DNA of 64,000 nt from Methylobacillus glycogenes JCM 2850. GTDB taxonomy: Bacteria; Pseudomonadota; Gammaproteobacteria; Burkholderiales; Methylophilaceae. Under the pieces are notes generated by a model. The model saw only the letters and a program-made list of their open reading frames with translations. It had not been told where the DNA came from and made no database searches. This document shows positions 19,484 through 29,018 of the stretch, one piece after another (positions within the stretch are counted from its first letter, which is position 1; every line of letters begins with the position of its first letter). The stretch lies in assembly GCF_000617925.1 (NCBI RefSeq), contig NZ_BAMT01000003.1:164480-228479 (forward strand), given 5' to 3'. The position numbers and the translations under genes are program-made.

Positions 19484-20068
19484 ATGGGACAAGACAGAGA
19501 CTTTGAGTACCTGGGCAAGATCCAGGACTATTTCGCCGAGCACAAGACGCTGCCGACTTTTAGTCATGTGGCGCAGTTGCTTGGGTTTAAATCCAAGAAC
19601 GCGGTGACTTCTTTTGTTGCCCGGCTCAAGCTACAGGGTTATATCGATTATGCCCCTGACAAGCGCCTCAAACCCGGCAGGCGTTTTTTTGAGCGCATCA
19701 TTGCTGAAAGCACCGTACAGGCTGGTTTTGCTACCCCGGCTTATGGTGACAGCCTCGATAGCATGGGTATTGATGATTTTCTCATTGAGAAGCCCTCGCA
19801 AACGGTGTTGATCACCGTGCGTGGTGATTCCATGAAAGATGCTGGCATTTTCAATGGGGATACGGTGATTGTGGAAAAGCGCTCATTCGCTAATCTGGGT
19901 GATATCGTTGTTGCCATTCTCAATAATGAGTTCACGCTCAAAACCCTGGGCAAGGAAGACGGCAAGTTTGTGCTGATCCCTGCCAATAAGGATTTCCCGG
20001 TAATACGCCCTAATGGCGATTTTGAGATTTTTGGCGTGGTGGTAGGGCAGTTCCGCAAATACAACTGA
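19484..20068 (+). CDS. lexA: LexA-like self-cleaving repressor (S24 peptidase)
   Basis: 194 residues. An N-terminal LexA-type winged helix (residues ~1-65; FEYLGKIQDYFAEHKTLPTF, SKNAVTSFVARL) is joined to an S24 protease domain. The scissile bond would be Ala-Gly in VQAGFATPA (about residue 82); the nucleophile is Ser in RGDSMKDAG and the general base Lys in FTLKTLG. RecA-stimulated cleavage is therefore possible. No imuA-imuB-dnaE2 or umuDC genes follow, so it may control a distant regulon. A matching palindrome precedes it. Confidence 0.85.
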   Translation: MGQDRDFEYLGKIQDYFAEHKTLPTFSHVAQLLGFKSKNAVTSFVARLKLQGYIDYAPDKRLKPGRRFFERIIAESTVQAGFATPAYGDSLDSMGIDDFLIEKPSQTVLITVRGDSMKDAGIFNGDTVIVEKRSFANLGDIVVAILNNEFTLKTLGKEDGKFVLIPANKDFPVIRPNGDFEIFGVVVGQFRKYN

Positions 20069-20081
20069 ACGGCCTGACATG

Positions 20082-20116
20082 TTGAAAAGCTAGTTTCTAA
20101 AAGGCTAGCTTTTCAA
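20082..20116 (+). terminator. Stem-loop after lexA
   Basis: Perfect 12-bp stem TTGAAAAGCTAG / CTAGCTTTTCAA, 14 bp after the stop. A short T-run lies inside the descending arm, so it is a probable but not classical terminator. Confidence 0.55.
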
Positions 20117-20229
20117 AGCGCTGGGAATGATAGGGCAAAAGCTCATAGGCACAATATTCACCAGGTTGATGCTTGGAATATTGTTCTAATTTTTCTCTCA
20201 ATGAGCTTTGTCTCCCAGTACTTGCGTGC

Positions 20230-21474
20230 TTATTCGGAGTAAATGTCGGCTAGATCCATTCCGGCTTTCCATTGTGACGCCAATTGGTAAGCCGTGTCCT
20301 GTTCAGCCATCGTCATACTATGAGCCAGATCCGCGCGGGATCTCGCTGCTGATTGCTGGCCTTTTCTAAAGGCTAGATCAAACCATGCGTAGGCAATGAT
20401 CTTATTAGTTTTGATCGATGCATAGCCATCCCGGTAAGCAACACCGAGAAATTCTTGCGCATCAGGCTGTCCCTTTACTCCGGCTTTTTTAAGCCACTTC
20501 AGCGCCAGTTCAGGATTAACGGGAACGCCATGTCCATAGAAATACGCTTCGCCAATGCTGGCCTGTGCCTTGAGATCATTTTGTGCTGCCGCCATGGCAT
20601 ACCATTTGAAGGCGAGCTGTAAATCAGTTTTAACGCCTCTGCCAGAACTGTACATCCAGCCCAAAATTTGCTGTGCATGCGGATCGCCTCCTTCAGCACC
20701 CAATTGATAAAGGCGATAGGCTTCTTTGGTATCTGTTGTGATGCCTCTACCAAAATAATAAGACTCGGCTAGATTAGTCTGGGCAGCCGCCATTCCTTGC
20801 TCAGCTGCTAGTTTGAACAGCTCATTGGCCTCATGCACATTTTCCTTAATACCCCAGCCATTGAGGTATAAAACCCCAAGACCATTTTGTGCTGATGTGT
20901 AGCCAGCACCGGCAAGGACTTGTAACAACTTTGCGGCTTGTTGATATTCCTTCTTTGCGACCAGCATTCTTGCCAATCTTAGTTGACCGTTGATAGCACC
21001 TTTCTCGGCAGCAGCCTGGTAGAGAGCGAAAGCCAGTTGGGTATTGATTTCAACCCCCAAACCATATTCATACATATAACCAAGGTCAGCTTTTGCATAA
21101 GCAGACCCACGTTCTATGGCGTTATAAATCCAATCTCTGGCCAGTAAATAATCAGGGTTGTAGTCATCAAGAAGATAGTGTTCCCCCAGCAGTTCCTGTG
21201 CATGAATATTTCCTTTAGTCGCAGATTTTGTAAGCCATTCCACGCCTGCATCTTCATCTTTTGAAACACCATTGCCAAATAGATAGGATTTACCGACTTG
21301 GAGTTGCGCACCCGAATCACCAGCAATAGCAGACTTCAACATAAGATGCCATTGAGTCTGCTGATTTAATGGATTTTCAGCGGCTCGCGAGGGAGTAATG
21401 CAAGAAAATAATACAAATAATGTGCTGATTATTTTGGCGCTAAGACCATGGGGGTTATGGTGTTTTACATGCAT
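20230..21474 (-). CDS. Sel1-like repeat protein, secreted
   Basis: About 414 residues from the ATG at 21474, which gives a proper signal peptide (S-A-K-I-I-S-T-L-F-V-L-F-S, cleavage after S-R-A-A). An upstream in-frame start at 21540 would add 22 residues. The mature part is a solenoid of some eight to nine Sel1 repeats of ~36 residues (A-x-x-x-L-G-x-x-Y-x-x-G-x-G), for example YLFGNGVSKDEDAGVEWL and YYFGRGITTDTKEAYRLY. Such proteins act as periplasmic protein-interaction scaffolds. No partner gene; low codon bias compared with the cluster genes. Confidence 0.85.
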   Translation of the reverse strand: MHVKHHNPHGLSAKIISTLFVLFSCITPSRAAENPLNQQTQWHLMLKSAIAGDSGAQLQVGKSYLFGNGVSKDEDAGVEWLTKSATKGNIHAQELLGEHYLLDDYNPDYLLARDWIYNAIERGSAYAKADLGYMYEYGLGVEINTQLAFALYQAAAEKGAINGQLRLARMLVAKKEYQQAAKLLQVLAGAGYTSAQNGLGVLYLNGWGIKENVHEANELFKLAAEQGMAAAQTNLAESYYFGRGITTDTKEAYRLYQLGAEGGDPHAQQILGWMYSSGRGVKTDLQLAFKWYAMAAAQNDLKAQASIGEAYFYGHGVPVNPELALKWLKKAGVKGQPDAQEFLGVAYRDGYASIKTNKIIAYAWFDLAFRKGQQSAARSRADLAHSMTMAEQDTAYQLASQWKAGMDLADIYSE

Positions 21475-21874
21475 GATCAGAATTAATAATGATTTATTTT
21501 TATGAAAATTGATTTTCTTACACATACAAAAGCAAATCAATCAGTGCATGAGTGGCTATTGTGTTTTTCCCATACTAAACGCACCAATTTATCCCCATAT
21601 TAATATTATGCGTTTGTTTTCAGCTTGCAGTAGGGAAAGCAGGGTTATGGTCATCACGCCCATGGTCGTGTACATGTCACGGCTAGCCTTTATCTTAAAA
21701 TTAGACCGTAAGATGAGCAGCGCCAGTATGGTTTGCCTAAAAATAAGGCAGGGTCATTTCTCTTTCTGCCATCAGCCACTTAAAGCAGCGCTCCCCAGTC
21801 TGCCCACATGGTTATGCACAGATTTTGTGTACGTCAGACACAGCGCTGATTCAGTACTGGAGCCAATGTCAAGC
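21475..21874. other. Intergenic region without recognisable gene
   Basis: About 400 bp, AT-rich towards the sel1-repeat gene, where its promoter must lie. I see no conserved frame, RNA or repeat. Confidence 0.55.
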
Positions 21875-22911
21875 TCATGACTCCTGTCCGCTGACCTGCA
21901 TGCGCAGCATGGAAGGAGTCAGCCCGGTCCAGCGCTTGAAGGAGCGGCGGAAGTTGTTGGCATCGTGGAAACCCAGGTAAGCCGCAACCTGATCATTGTT
22001 GTAATCATGGCCCTGCATGAGTTGCAGGGTGACATGTACGCGTACCTGATCCAGCTCGGCCTGGAAGTTGGTGTGATGTGATGCCAGGTAACGCTTGAAG
22101 GTGGCGGGACTCACGCCAAAATCGGCGCTGGTTTGCTCCAGGGTCGGGCTGCTGCGGATATGCCTGAGCAGATAGTCATAAAGCCTGGCCAACAGGCTCA
22201 TGAAGGGCTGTTGTTGGTGCGCCACCGCAGCCGATACGGCGATATCACTGCCTCTAGGCCAGGGTTGTGTCAGATATTCCACAGGCAGGCTCATGGCATC
22301 CATCTGTTGATTGAAGTGCAGCTCTTGCCCAAGGTGCACGAAATATTGCTCCTGATAGGCGGGCGGGGTGCGGTTGAAGCTATAGCGCCAGGGCAGCTTC
22401 TGACCGCTCAGCCAGCGGCACATGCTGGTGACTGCCGTCATCATCATTTCCACCACAAATCCACGCAAGCGCGGAGTGACATAGCTTTCGGTCCAGTGCA
22501 GGGTCACCTGGCCTTTGTGCTCCAGCAGATGCGGCGCAAGCAGCGGGCTGAGCCTGGCCTGGCTATCTATCAGTATTTGCAAGGCCTGGCGCAGGTTGCA
22601 GGCATGCAGCAAGCCATGACTGAGATCGCCATAATGGCCAGGCAGCAGTTGCTGACCCAGCATAAAGCTGGTGTCGTTGGCCGCCAGGCTGTTTTGCAGA
22701 TTGTTGAGTAATTGCAAGTATTCCACAGGCTGATCAGGGTGGTGGGAGCCAGTATGCTCAGCTCTGTCAGCGAGGTTTTATGCAACAGGTCCTGCGCCGC
22801 CATGTCACGACTGCGGCCATATTCAAGCAACAGGGCAGCCTGGTGCCGTGCCGGGATAAATGCGCTGCCAGGCAGATAGTAATTGACACCGGATTTGTCG
22901 CTGTAACACAT
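21875..22911 (-). CDS. AraC-family regulator (OruR/ArgR-like); one indel near 22729
   Basis: 345 residues after restoring one C near 22729 (T-L-I-S-P-V-E-Y-L-Q-L-L in the repaired frame). The N-terminal ~200 residues fit the 'arabinose-binding-like' effector domain of AraC relatives such as OruR and ArgR. The last 100 residues hold two helix-turn-helix motifs (TSADFGVSPATFKRYLASH; QVAAYLGFHDANNFRRSFKRWTGLTPS). Without the repair, translation could only begin at 22726 and would lose a conserved N-terminus. Starts 10 bp after a GGDEF-like gene on the same strand, suggesting co-transcription. Confidence 0.85.
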
Positions 22912-22920
22912 GGGGGGTGA

Positions 22921-23901
22921 TTACGCCTGCAATTTGCTTGCCAGCATGGCTGAAAAGTCAGGCGAGTTTTGTTCTGGCAGCCTGGCCGCCTGCTCTGCAC
23001 CATCAGCTCTAGTGTGACCGCCCGCATGGGCCTCTGTTCTCACAGGAATTTCCAATGAAGCATTCATGCTCGCTAACAGTTGTGTCGGGTTCTGATCGGC
23101 TCTGGCGCATACGCTTCTCGCAGACAGCGCAATGACTTGTGAACCATCGCGTACATGATGCGCCAGCGAGGCAATGGCGGTTTGCAATTGCCTTGCCGTG
23201 GCATGGGCCTGGCTTGCATTCATGGCGGGCAACAAAATGGCAAACCTGTCGCCTGCATAGCGACACAGCAGGTCTTGTGGCCTGAGGTTAAGCAGTAACA
23301 GATGGCTGATCGCCTGCAGCAAGCGGTCGCCTTCCTGCTGTCCGTGATCGCGGTTGATCTGCTGGAAGTTATTGATATCCAGTAATACCAGCATGCCGGC
23401 ATCGCCTGCTTGCTGTTCCAGTCTGATCTGTTCATGCAGATAGCTGGCATCGGCCAGTTGGGTGATACGGTCAAATGAGCGGTGATCGCGGAACAGGCGT
23501 TCGCGTTTCTGCATATGCTCGTTCAGCACGGCCTGCTCCTGGCGCCAGTAGTAAAGACCTATGGTGACGATCAGCATGCCCAGCGGCATTAAGGCTTCAA
23601 GCGCGTTATCCCAGTATTGACTGGCGGGGATGTGATAGAACTCATCCATGCAATCGGCCCAGGCCCCCAGCATTAGTGTAAGCAGGCCTCCTGCCAGCAT
23701 ACGCGTGACTCTGCCCCCAGGACGGCTGTTGATGATGAGCAGCGCCCAGAGGGCAGCAAGGATGGCGGTGCCGCCCTCGCTAATAATGTCCATCCAGTTC
23801 CAGTCACTGAAGGCGAGTGCCTGGCCCAGGCTGGCGTAACAAGCGCCCGTCGATACGAGCAGGGTGAAGATAAACAGCAGGCTGCGTGAGCGCAAATGCA
23901 T
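22921..23901 (-). CDS. Membrane protein with degenerate GGDEF domain
   Basis: 326 residues from the ATG at 23901 (basic residues then a hydrophobic segment); longer in-frame extensions lack membrane character. Residues ~1-125 hold about four membrane segments. A GGDEF-fold domain follows (D-R-I-T-Q-L-A-D, then L-V-L-L-D-I-N-N-F-Q-Q-I-N), but the active-site motif reads RYAGDRFAI instead of GGDEF, so diguanylate cyclase activity is unlikely; GTP or c-di-GMP binding as a sensor is possible. The tail after residue ~270 is low complexity. Likely co-transcribed with the AraC gene. Confidence 0.8.
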   Translation of the reverse strand: MHLRSRSLLFIFTLLVSTGACYASLGQALAFSDWNWMDIISEGGTAILAALWALLIINSRPGGRVTRMLAGGLLTLMLGAWADCMDEFYHIPASQYWDNALEALMPLGMLIVTIGLYYWRQEQAVLNEHMQKRERLFRDHRSFDRITQLADASYLHEQIRLEQQAGDAGMLVLLDINNFQQINRDHGQQEGDRLLQAISHLLLLNLRPQDLLCRYAGDRFAILLPAMNASQAHATARQLQTAIASLAHHVRDGSQVIALSARSVCARADQNPTQLLASMNASLEIPVRTEAHAGGHTRADGAEQAARLPEQNSPDFSAMLASKLQA

Positions 23902-24230
23902 GGTAAGAGGGAGTCCGGTGTCGAGTTGTGACCATGCTAGGGCGCAGCTGTGACAGAACGATGATGATTTCTGCCCTGAATGCCAGGGGGGGTGCGATTG
24001 GCTCACTGATGCTGGGGCTGCTACGCACACTCAGCAGGATGGCGACACGATTTGCCTTTTTCATCAAGGGGATGGCATGGCTAGCTCACAGTCCTAAAAG
24101 CTCAGCAGTCAGTACAATCCAGGGTAAATCACTGATTTTGATAGCGATGTGGCAATAGGTGTCACGCAACTGACATCAAGCCTGGTTAGCGTGTGCGGCA
24201 TTCGATACAGATTCATCAAAGGGGAATGTC
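23902..24230. other. Upstream region of the TonB receptor-phytase unit
   Basis: 329 bp separating a leftward gene from the rightward receptor gene. It contains no gene. A strong ribosome site, AAAGGGGA, lies at its right end. Promoters for both directions must lie here; a Pho box could not be identified by eye. Confidence 0.5.
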
Positions 24231-26858
24231 GTGCAGCACAAACATCAAGTAAATCCTGGCAAGGCCCGTTGTGGCCTTCCTCTCAAGCGCATAGCCGCTG
24301 CCATTGCGCTCATGGGCGGTCTGGCACCTATGAGTGTCATGGCTGCCAGCACCACACTTGCCGAAGTCGGGACGCTTAATCAGGGCCAGGGAAAAGCAGA
24401 CAAGGCCGGGCCGGTGCAAGTGGCAGAAGCAACACAAGTCGCACAGGTCGCCGAAATGACTCTGCCTGTGGTATCTGTCGTCGGTCAGGCGGCCAGCCTG
24501 GATAGCGCACTGGATGTACAGCAGATGTCAGACAATATTGTCAGCGTGGTACACGCCGATGATATAGGTCAGTTGCCGGACAACAACGCGGCCGAAGCCT
24601 TGCAACGCATTCCCGGCATCTCGGTAGAGCGTGACCAGGGTGAAGGCCGCTATGTGCGTATCCGTGGTTTGGGCCCAGACCTGAATACGGTGACAATCAA
24701 CGGCAGCCTGGTGCCTGCGCCTGAGAGCGACAGACGCGCGGTGTCTCTCGATGTACTGCCTGCAGGGCTGATTCGCTCACTGGAGGTTTCCAAGACCTTG
24801 ATGCCCAGTCAGGATGCCAACTCCATAGGGGGTACGGTGGAGGTCAAAACCATCTCGGCTTTTGATCACCCTGGGCAATTTTATTCGCTAGAAGCGGGTG
24901 CTTCACATGACAGCAATACGGATCAGGAAAGCCCCAACTTTGCTGCCGCCTGGAGTGATCGCTTTCTTGATGGCAAGCTGGGGATTGCGGTAGGGGTGAA
25001 TGCCTCCAAACGCAAATTCGGTTCTGATAATGCCGAAACTGGCGGTGCCTGGGATTTCTCGGGCCCACAACCCGCATTGGAAGAGTTTCAGCGCCGTGAT
25101 TACAGCATCACGCGCGAACGCCAGGGCGGTATTTTCAACCTTGATTACCGTCCTAATGCCCAAGAGTCCTATTACCTGCGCACGCTTTATAGCCGCTTTA
25201 CTGATAACGAGGTACGCCAGCGCCACGACATAGCCTTTGACAGCCCGCAACGCGCAGGCGAAATTGGCGTTTCTGAATCCTCACGCGAGTTGAAATCGCG
25301 CGAGGAAACCCAGGATATTGCCTCGGTGGTGCTAGGGGGCGAGCGCTGGATAGGCAAGAACTGGAAAGTAGCAATGGCATTGGGGGCCAGCCGTGCCACC
25401 CAAGACACACCAGATGCCATAGACGCAGCCAAGTTCGAGTCTGGTCAGAGCTATAACTCTGGCTACTCCAGTGGCCGCGTGCCCAGGCTGATAGGTGATT
25501 CCAGCATCAATAATGCCGCCGATTACGAGCTGGATTCCATAGAACTTAGCATGCAAAAGGCCGTGGATAAGGAGCGTAATCTCAAGGTGGACATAGACCA
25601 CAAGTGGACGATATTCGGCCTCGATTCCGAACTCAAGTTTGGTGCCAAGGCCAGCCGACGCAAGAAAACCAATGAGCTAACCGCCTGGGAAGTGGATGGC
25701 GGTGATTTTGGTAATCCAGCCCTGAGTGGTTTTGTCGGCAGCAATGTGGATTACCAGTTTGGCAACTTCGGCCCCGGCATCAGTCGCTCGGCGGTCAAGA
25801 ACTTCCTCTCCGGCGTTAATCTTGCTGATTACATCAATGAGGAAGAATCCAATATCAACGATTTCACCATGCGCGAAAATATCAATGCCGCGTATGCCCA
25901 GAACACGTTCAATAGTGGCATGTGGCTTATTTTGGCAGGCGTGCGTCTGGAACAGACCAAATTCAGCGCCAATGGCACTTCGGCCACCGATGGCGATTTC
26001 AGTGCAGTCAGCGCCAAGAATCAATATCACCACTGGCTGCCTGCCTTGCACATCCGCCGTGACCTTGATGACAACACCACGATTCGTGCTGCGCTGACCC
26101 ATGCCGTGGTCAGGCCCACTTTCGGCCAGTTGGCACCTGGTGTGGTCATCAATGGTGATGAAGCCGCATTTGGTAATCCTGAACTTGACCCCATGGAAGC
26201 ACGCAACCTTGATCTGGGTATAGAGCAACGCATAGGCTATGCCGGGGTGCTGTCTGCCTATCTGTTCCACAAGGACATCAAGCATTTTGTCTATCGTACT
26301 GATATGGCAGGCACGGGCATGTGGACGAATTTTGCCCAGGCCGATACCTTTGCCAATGGCGATGCTGCCAGCGTCAAGGGTCTGGAATTGGCTTATTCGC
26401 AAAATTTCAGCAATATTCTGCCCGCACCCTGGGATGGCTTGCTGCTTTCGGCCAATGCCAGCTTTGTCAGCTCAAAAGCCAAGGTTGAGGGTTACCGTGA
26501 TGGTGTGCTCAACAGTCGCAATATTGTACTGCCCAGTCAGTCGGATCGCACCATGAACCTGATCATAGGTTACGAAAAAGGCCCCCTGAATATGCGTCTG
26601 GCGGCCAACTACAAATCGAAATATCTGCTGGAAGTCACCGATATTGCCGATGAGCGCGGCGATCAATACGTCGATGCCCAGACCCAGTATGATTTTTCCG
26701 CACGCTACAATCTGAGCAAGCAGACCCAGCTGGCGTTTGAGGTGATGAATATCACCAATGAAAAATACTATGTCTATACCGGCAACCGCAGCTTCAATTC
26801 GCAATACGAATCCTATGGCCGTACGTTCAGGCTCAGCATGAAGATTGCCACTTTCTAG
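24231..26858 (+). CDS. TonB-dependent outer-membrane receptor
   Basis: 875 residues from a GTG start with AAAGGGGA upstream. Signal peptide with an unusually long basic lead, cleavage near M-A-A-S. Plug domain at residues ~95-210: NNAAEALQRIPGISVERDQG, RIRGLGPDLNTVTINGSLV and D-V-L-P-A-G-L-I. The 22-strand barrel ends in an aromatic-terminated strand (T-F-R-L-S-M-K-I-A-T-F). The plug wording is that of the carbohydrate-type TonB receptors. Located 121 bp before a beta-propeller phytase, so phytate or its breakdown products are the likely ligand, as proposed for similar pairs in Proteobacteria. Confidence 0.9.
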   Translation: MQHKHQVNPGKARCGLPLKRIAAAIALMGGLAPMSVMAASTTLAEVGTLNQGQGKADKAGPVQVAEATQVAQVAEMTLPVVSVVGQAASLDSALDVQQMSDNIVSVVHADDIGQLPDNNAAEALQRIPGISVERDQGEGRYVRIRGLGPDLNTVTINGSLVPAPESDRRAVSLDVLPAGLIRSLEVSKTLMPSQDANSIGGTVEVKTISAFDHPGQFYSLEAGASHDSNTDQESPNFAAAWSDRFLDGKLGIAVGVNASKRKFGSDNAETGGAWDFSGPQPALEEFQRRDYSITRERQGGIFNLDYRPNAQESYYLRTLYSRFTDNEVRQRHDIAFDSPQRAGEIGVSESSRELKSREETQDIASVVLGGERWIGKNWKVAMALGASRATQDTPDAIDAAKFESGQSYNSGYSSGRVPRLIGDSSINNAADYELDSIELSMQKAVDKERNLKVDIDHKWTIFGLDSELKFGAKASRRKKTNELTAWEVDGGDFGNPALSGFVGSNVDYQFGNFGPGISRSAVKNFLSGVNLADYINEEESNINDFTMRENINAAYAQNTFNSGMWLILAGVRLEQTKFSANGTSATDGDFSAVSAKNQYHHWLPALHIRRDLDDNTTIRAALTHAVVRPTFGQLAPGVVINGDEAAFGNPELDPMEARNLDLGIEQRIGYAGVLSAYLFHKDIKHFVYRTDMAGTGMWTNFAQADTFANGDAASVKGLELAYSQNFSNILPAPWDGLLLSANASFVSSKAKVEGYRDGVLNSRNIVLPSQSDRTMNLIIGYEKGPLNMRLAANYKSKYLLEVTDIADERGDQYVDAQTQYDFSARYNLSKQTQLAFEVMNITNEKYYVYTGNRSFNSQYESYGRTFRLSMKIATF

Positions 26859-26979
26859 CCCGCTCAAGGCCGGAAACTGCGTGAGAAGGTGTCAGGCAGG
26901 TATTTTTATTTGCGACGGTAGATCAGTGCATGATGATCAGGACTGATAGGCCGCCGCCCAAATTGATAGGGCTTTACCC

Positions 26980-28854
26980 ATGATGTTGCATACACGATTC
27001 AAACAAATAATGGTTTTCTTGCTGCTGCTTGCACCCATGCTGGCGCATCCTGCCAGCGCACGCGGGATTGGTTTTTTAGGCAAGCAGTACAAGGAAGTAG
27101 CCAGTTTGCCGGATGGCCGCTGGCTGGTGCTGGACAAGCACGCGCTACGACTGCTGGATGCCGAGGGCAAGACATTGCATAGCCTGGATGTACGCGCCGA
27201 GCATCTGGATACCCGTGTGATCAACAGCCAAGCTGGCGCGGAAGTGCAAGCCGTGGTGTTTGACGCTGACCAGCAGCAAAACTGGATATTGCAAGTAGAA
27301 CCGCAGCAGATACGCATCAGCCGCAAGCTGACCCCTGTGAGTTTTGCCCTGCAAAGCCAGTGCCTGTATCGCGATGCCCAGCAACTCAGTCATTTATTCA
27401 TGATTGCCAAAGATGGGCAGGCCGAACAGTGGCTGCTCTCGGGAAAAACACCAGTGAAACTGCGCAATCTGGCCTTGCCACCCGAGGTGGAATCCTGCCG
27501 TGTCGATGACAGGCAGCAGGCGCTCTACGTCAGCGAGGCCAGTTTTGGCGTCTGGCGCTATGCCGCCAATGGCGAGGGCATTCCCGAACGCACCCTGGTC
27601 GCTGGCCGCCAGCCGCGTGGTGAAATCACCGGGGAAGTCGGGGCTTTGGCCGTGCTGCCGCAAGGTCTGGCAGTGATTGATGCCGATGATGGCCGTATTC
27701 ATCTGCTGGATGCACAAGCGCAGGTCACGCTGCATGACTTGCGCGTGCCCAATGCCCAGGCTTTGGCGCTGGCCGGGGATGCGTTGTTGGTACTGAATAA
27801 TGTGGGCTGGCAGGCTTACGACTTGCAGCCACTAGGTTTGGGCCAGGCCAGCCTGCATCCGGCAACGGTCTCTAGGCAATTGCCGCTGATCATGCCCCGT
27901 GGCCAGACCGAGTCGGTGGCCCGCGCCGGGGATGCGGCCGATGACCCGGCTATCTGGGTGCATCCCACGCAGCCAGCGCGCTCGCGGATTATTGCCACCA
28001 ACAAGAAACAAGGCCTGTTGAATTACAATCTGCAGGGCAAACAGGTGCAACTTGTCGCCGCAGGTCGGCTAAACAATGTAGACCTGCGGCAAAATATCCG
28101 CTGGCCTGGTCACAAACCCAGCGATCTGGCCATTGCCACCCAACGTGATGAAGCTGCCCTGGCGCTGTTTGCGCTGGACGGGCAGGGGCAGTTGCGCGAT
28201 GTGGGCCGGATCAAGACTGGCTTGCGCGATATTTATGGCACTTGTCTCTACCAGCCGCCCGCAGGTGGCCTGGAAGTATTTGCCAATGACAAGGATGGTC
28301 GTTTTGAGCATTACCGCGTAGAGCCTCAGGCCCAGGGTGGCCAGGCTTATATGGGCAAGCTGTTGCGTACCTTCCGCACCGCCGGGCAACCTGAAGGCTG
28401 CGTGGCAGATGACCAGCAGCAACGCCTGTTCTATGGTGAGGAAAAGCAGGGCATCTGGACTATGTCAGCCAGTGCCGATCAGCCCAGTGAACCACAATTG
28501 ATCATGCCTGTGGGCGAGCACCTGGTCGCAGATGTGGAAGGCATGGGGCTGTATCACGGTCAGAATGGCAGTTACCTGATTGCCTCCAGTCAGGGCAATA
28601 GCAGCTTTGTGGTACTGGACGCCAACGCGCCGTATGCATTTCGTGGTGCATTCCGCATAGGCATCAATGCCGAGGCCGGCATAGATGGGGTATCAGACAC
28701 CGATGGCCTGGAAGTCAGCCAGGTCAATTTCGGTGGAGTTTACCGTCAGGGCATGCTGGTCGTGCAGGATGGCTACAAGCGCCTGCCGGATGGGGCACAG
28801 AACTTCAAACTGGTGGCCTGGGAAGATATTGCCCGTGCGCTGCATCTGCAATAA
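26980..28854 (+). CDS. Beta-propeller phytase (3-phytase), tandem-domain form
   Basis: 624 residues with a signal peptide to about residue 27. The C-terminal ~320 residues are a recognisable phytase propeller: DDPAIWVHPTQP, ATNKKQGLLNYNLQGK, NNVDLR, and the calcium/phosphate-binding pieces Y-G-E-E-K-Q-G-I-W, V-E-G-M and D-T-D-G-L-E. The N-terminal ~290 residues form a second, more divergent propeller, as in dual-domain phytases. It releases phosphate from myo-inositol hexakisphosphate in the periplasm or outside. Probably cotranscribed with the upstream receptor. Confidence 0.9.
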   Translation: MMLHTRFKQIMVFLLLLAPMLAHPASARGIGFLGKQYKEVASLPDGRWLVLDKHALRLLDAEGKTLHSLDVRAEHLDTRVINSQAGAEVQAVVFDADQQQNWILQVEPQQIRISRKLTPVSFALQSQCLYRDAQQLSHLFMIAKDGQAEQWLLSGKTPVKLRNLALPPEVESCRVDDRQQALYVSEASFGVWRYAANGEGIPERTLVAGRQPRGEITGEVGALAVLPQGLAVIDADDGRIHLLDAQAQVTLHDLRVPNAQALALAGDALLVLNNVGWQAYDLQPLGLGQASLHPATVSRQLPLIMPRGQTESVARAGDAADDPAIWVHPTQPARSRIIATNKKQGLLNYNLQGKQVQLVAAGRLNNVDLRQNIRWPGHKPSDLAIATQRDEAALALFALDGQGQLRDVGRIKTGLRDIYGTCLYQPPAGGLEVFANDKDGRFEHYRVEPQAQGGQAYMGKLLRTFRTAGQPEGCVADDQQQRLFYGEEKQGIWTMSASADQPSEPQLIMPVGEHLVADVEGMGLYHGQNGSYLIASSQGNSSFVVLDANAPYAFRGAFRIGINAEAGIDGVSDTDGLEVSQVNFGGVYRQGMLVVQDGYKRLPDGAQNFKLVAWEDIARALHLQ

Positions 28855-28926
28855 AGCCGCGGCGCAAGCAGACTGATCAAGCATGAGCCAGCCTGGCGTG
28901 TAAGCAGCTGGCATCTTTTGCCTCAG

Positions 28927-28957
28927 ATCATCCCGGCACTGCCAGGCCCGGGATGAT
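28927..28957 (+). terminator. Stem-loop after phytase gene
   Basis: 10-bp perfect stem ATCATCCCGG / CCGGGATGAT, 72 bp after the stop; no clear T-tail. Confidence 0.5.
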
Positions 28958-28973
28958 AGTCTGAAGCAGACTT

Positions 28974-29002
28974 CATCATGCCCAGCGCCCCAGGGCATGA
29001 TG
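28974..29002. terminator. Stem-loop between convergent genes
   Basis: 10-bp perfect stem CATCATGCCC / GGGCATGATG with a 9-nt loop, just beyond the stop of the leftward lipoprotein gene. Together with the preceding stem it separates two convergent units. Confidence 0.5.
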
Positions 29003-29018
29003 ACCTGCTGCTCCGCAG

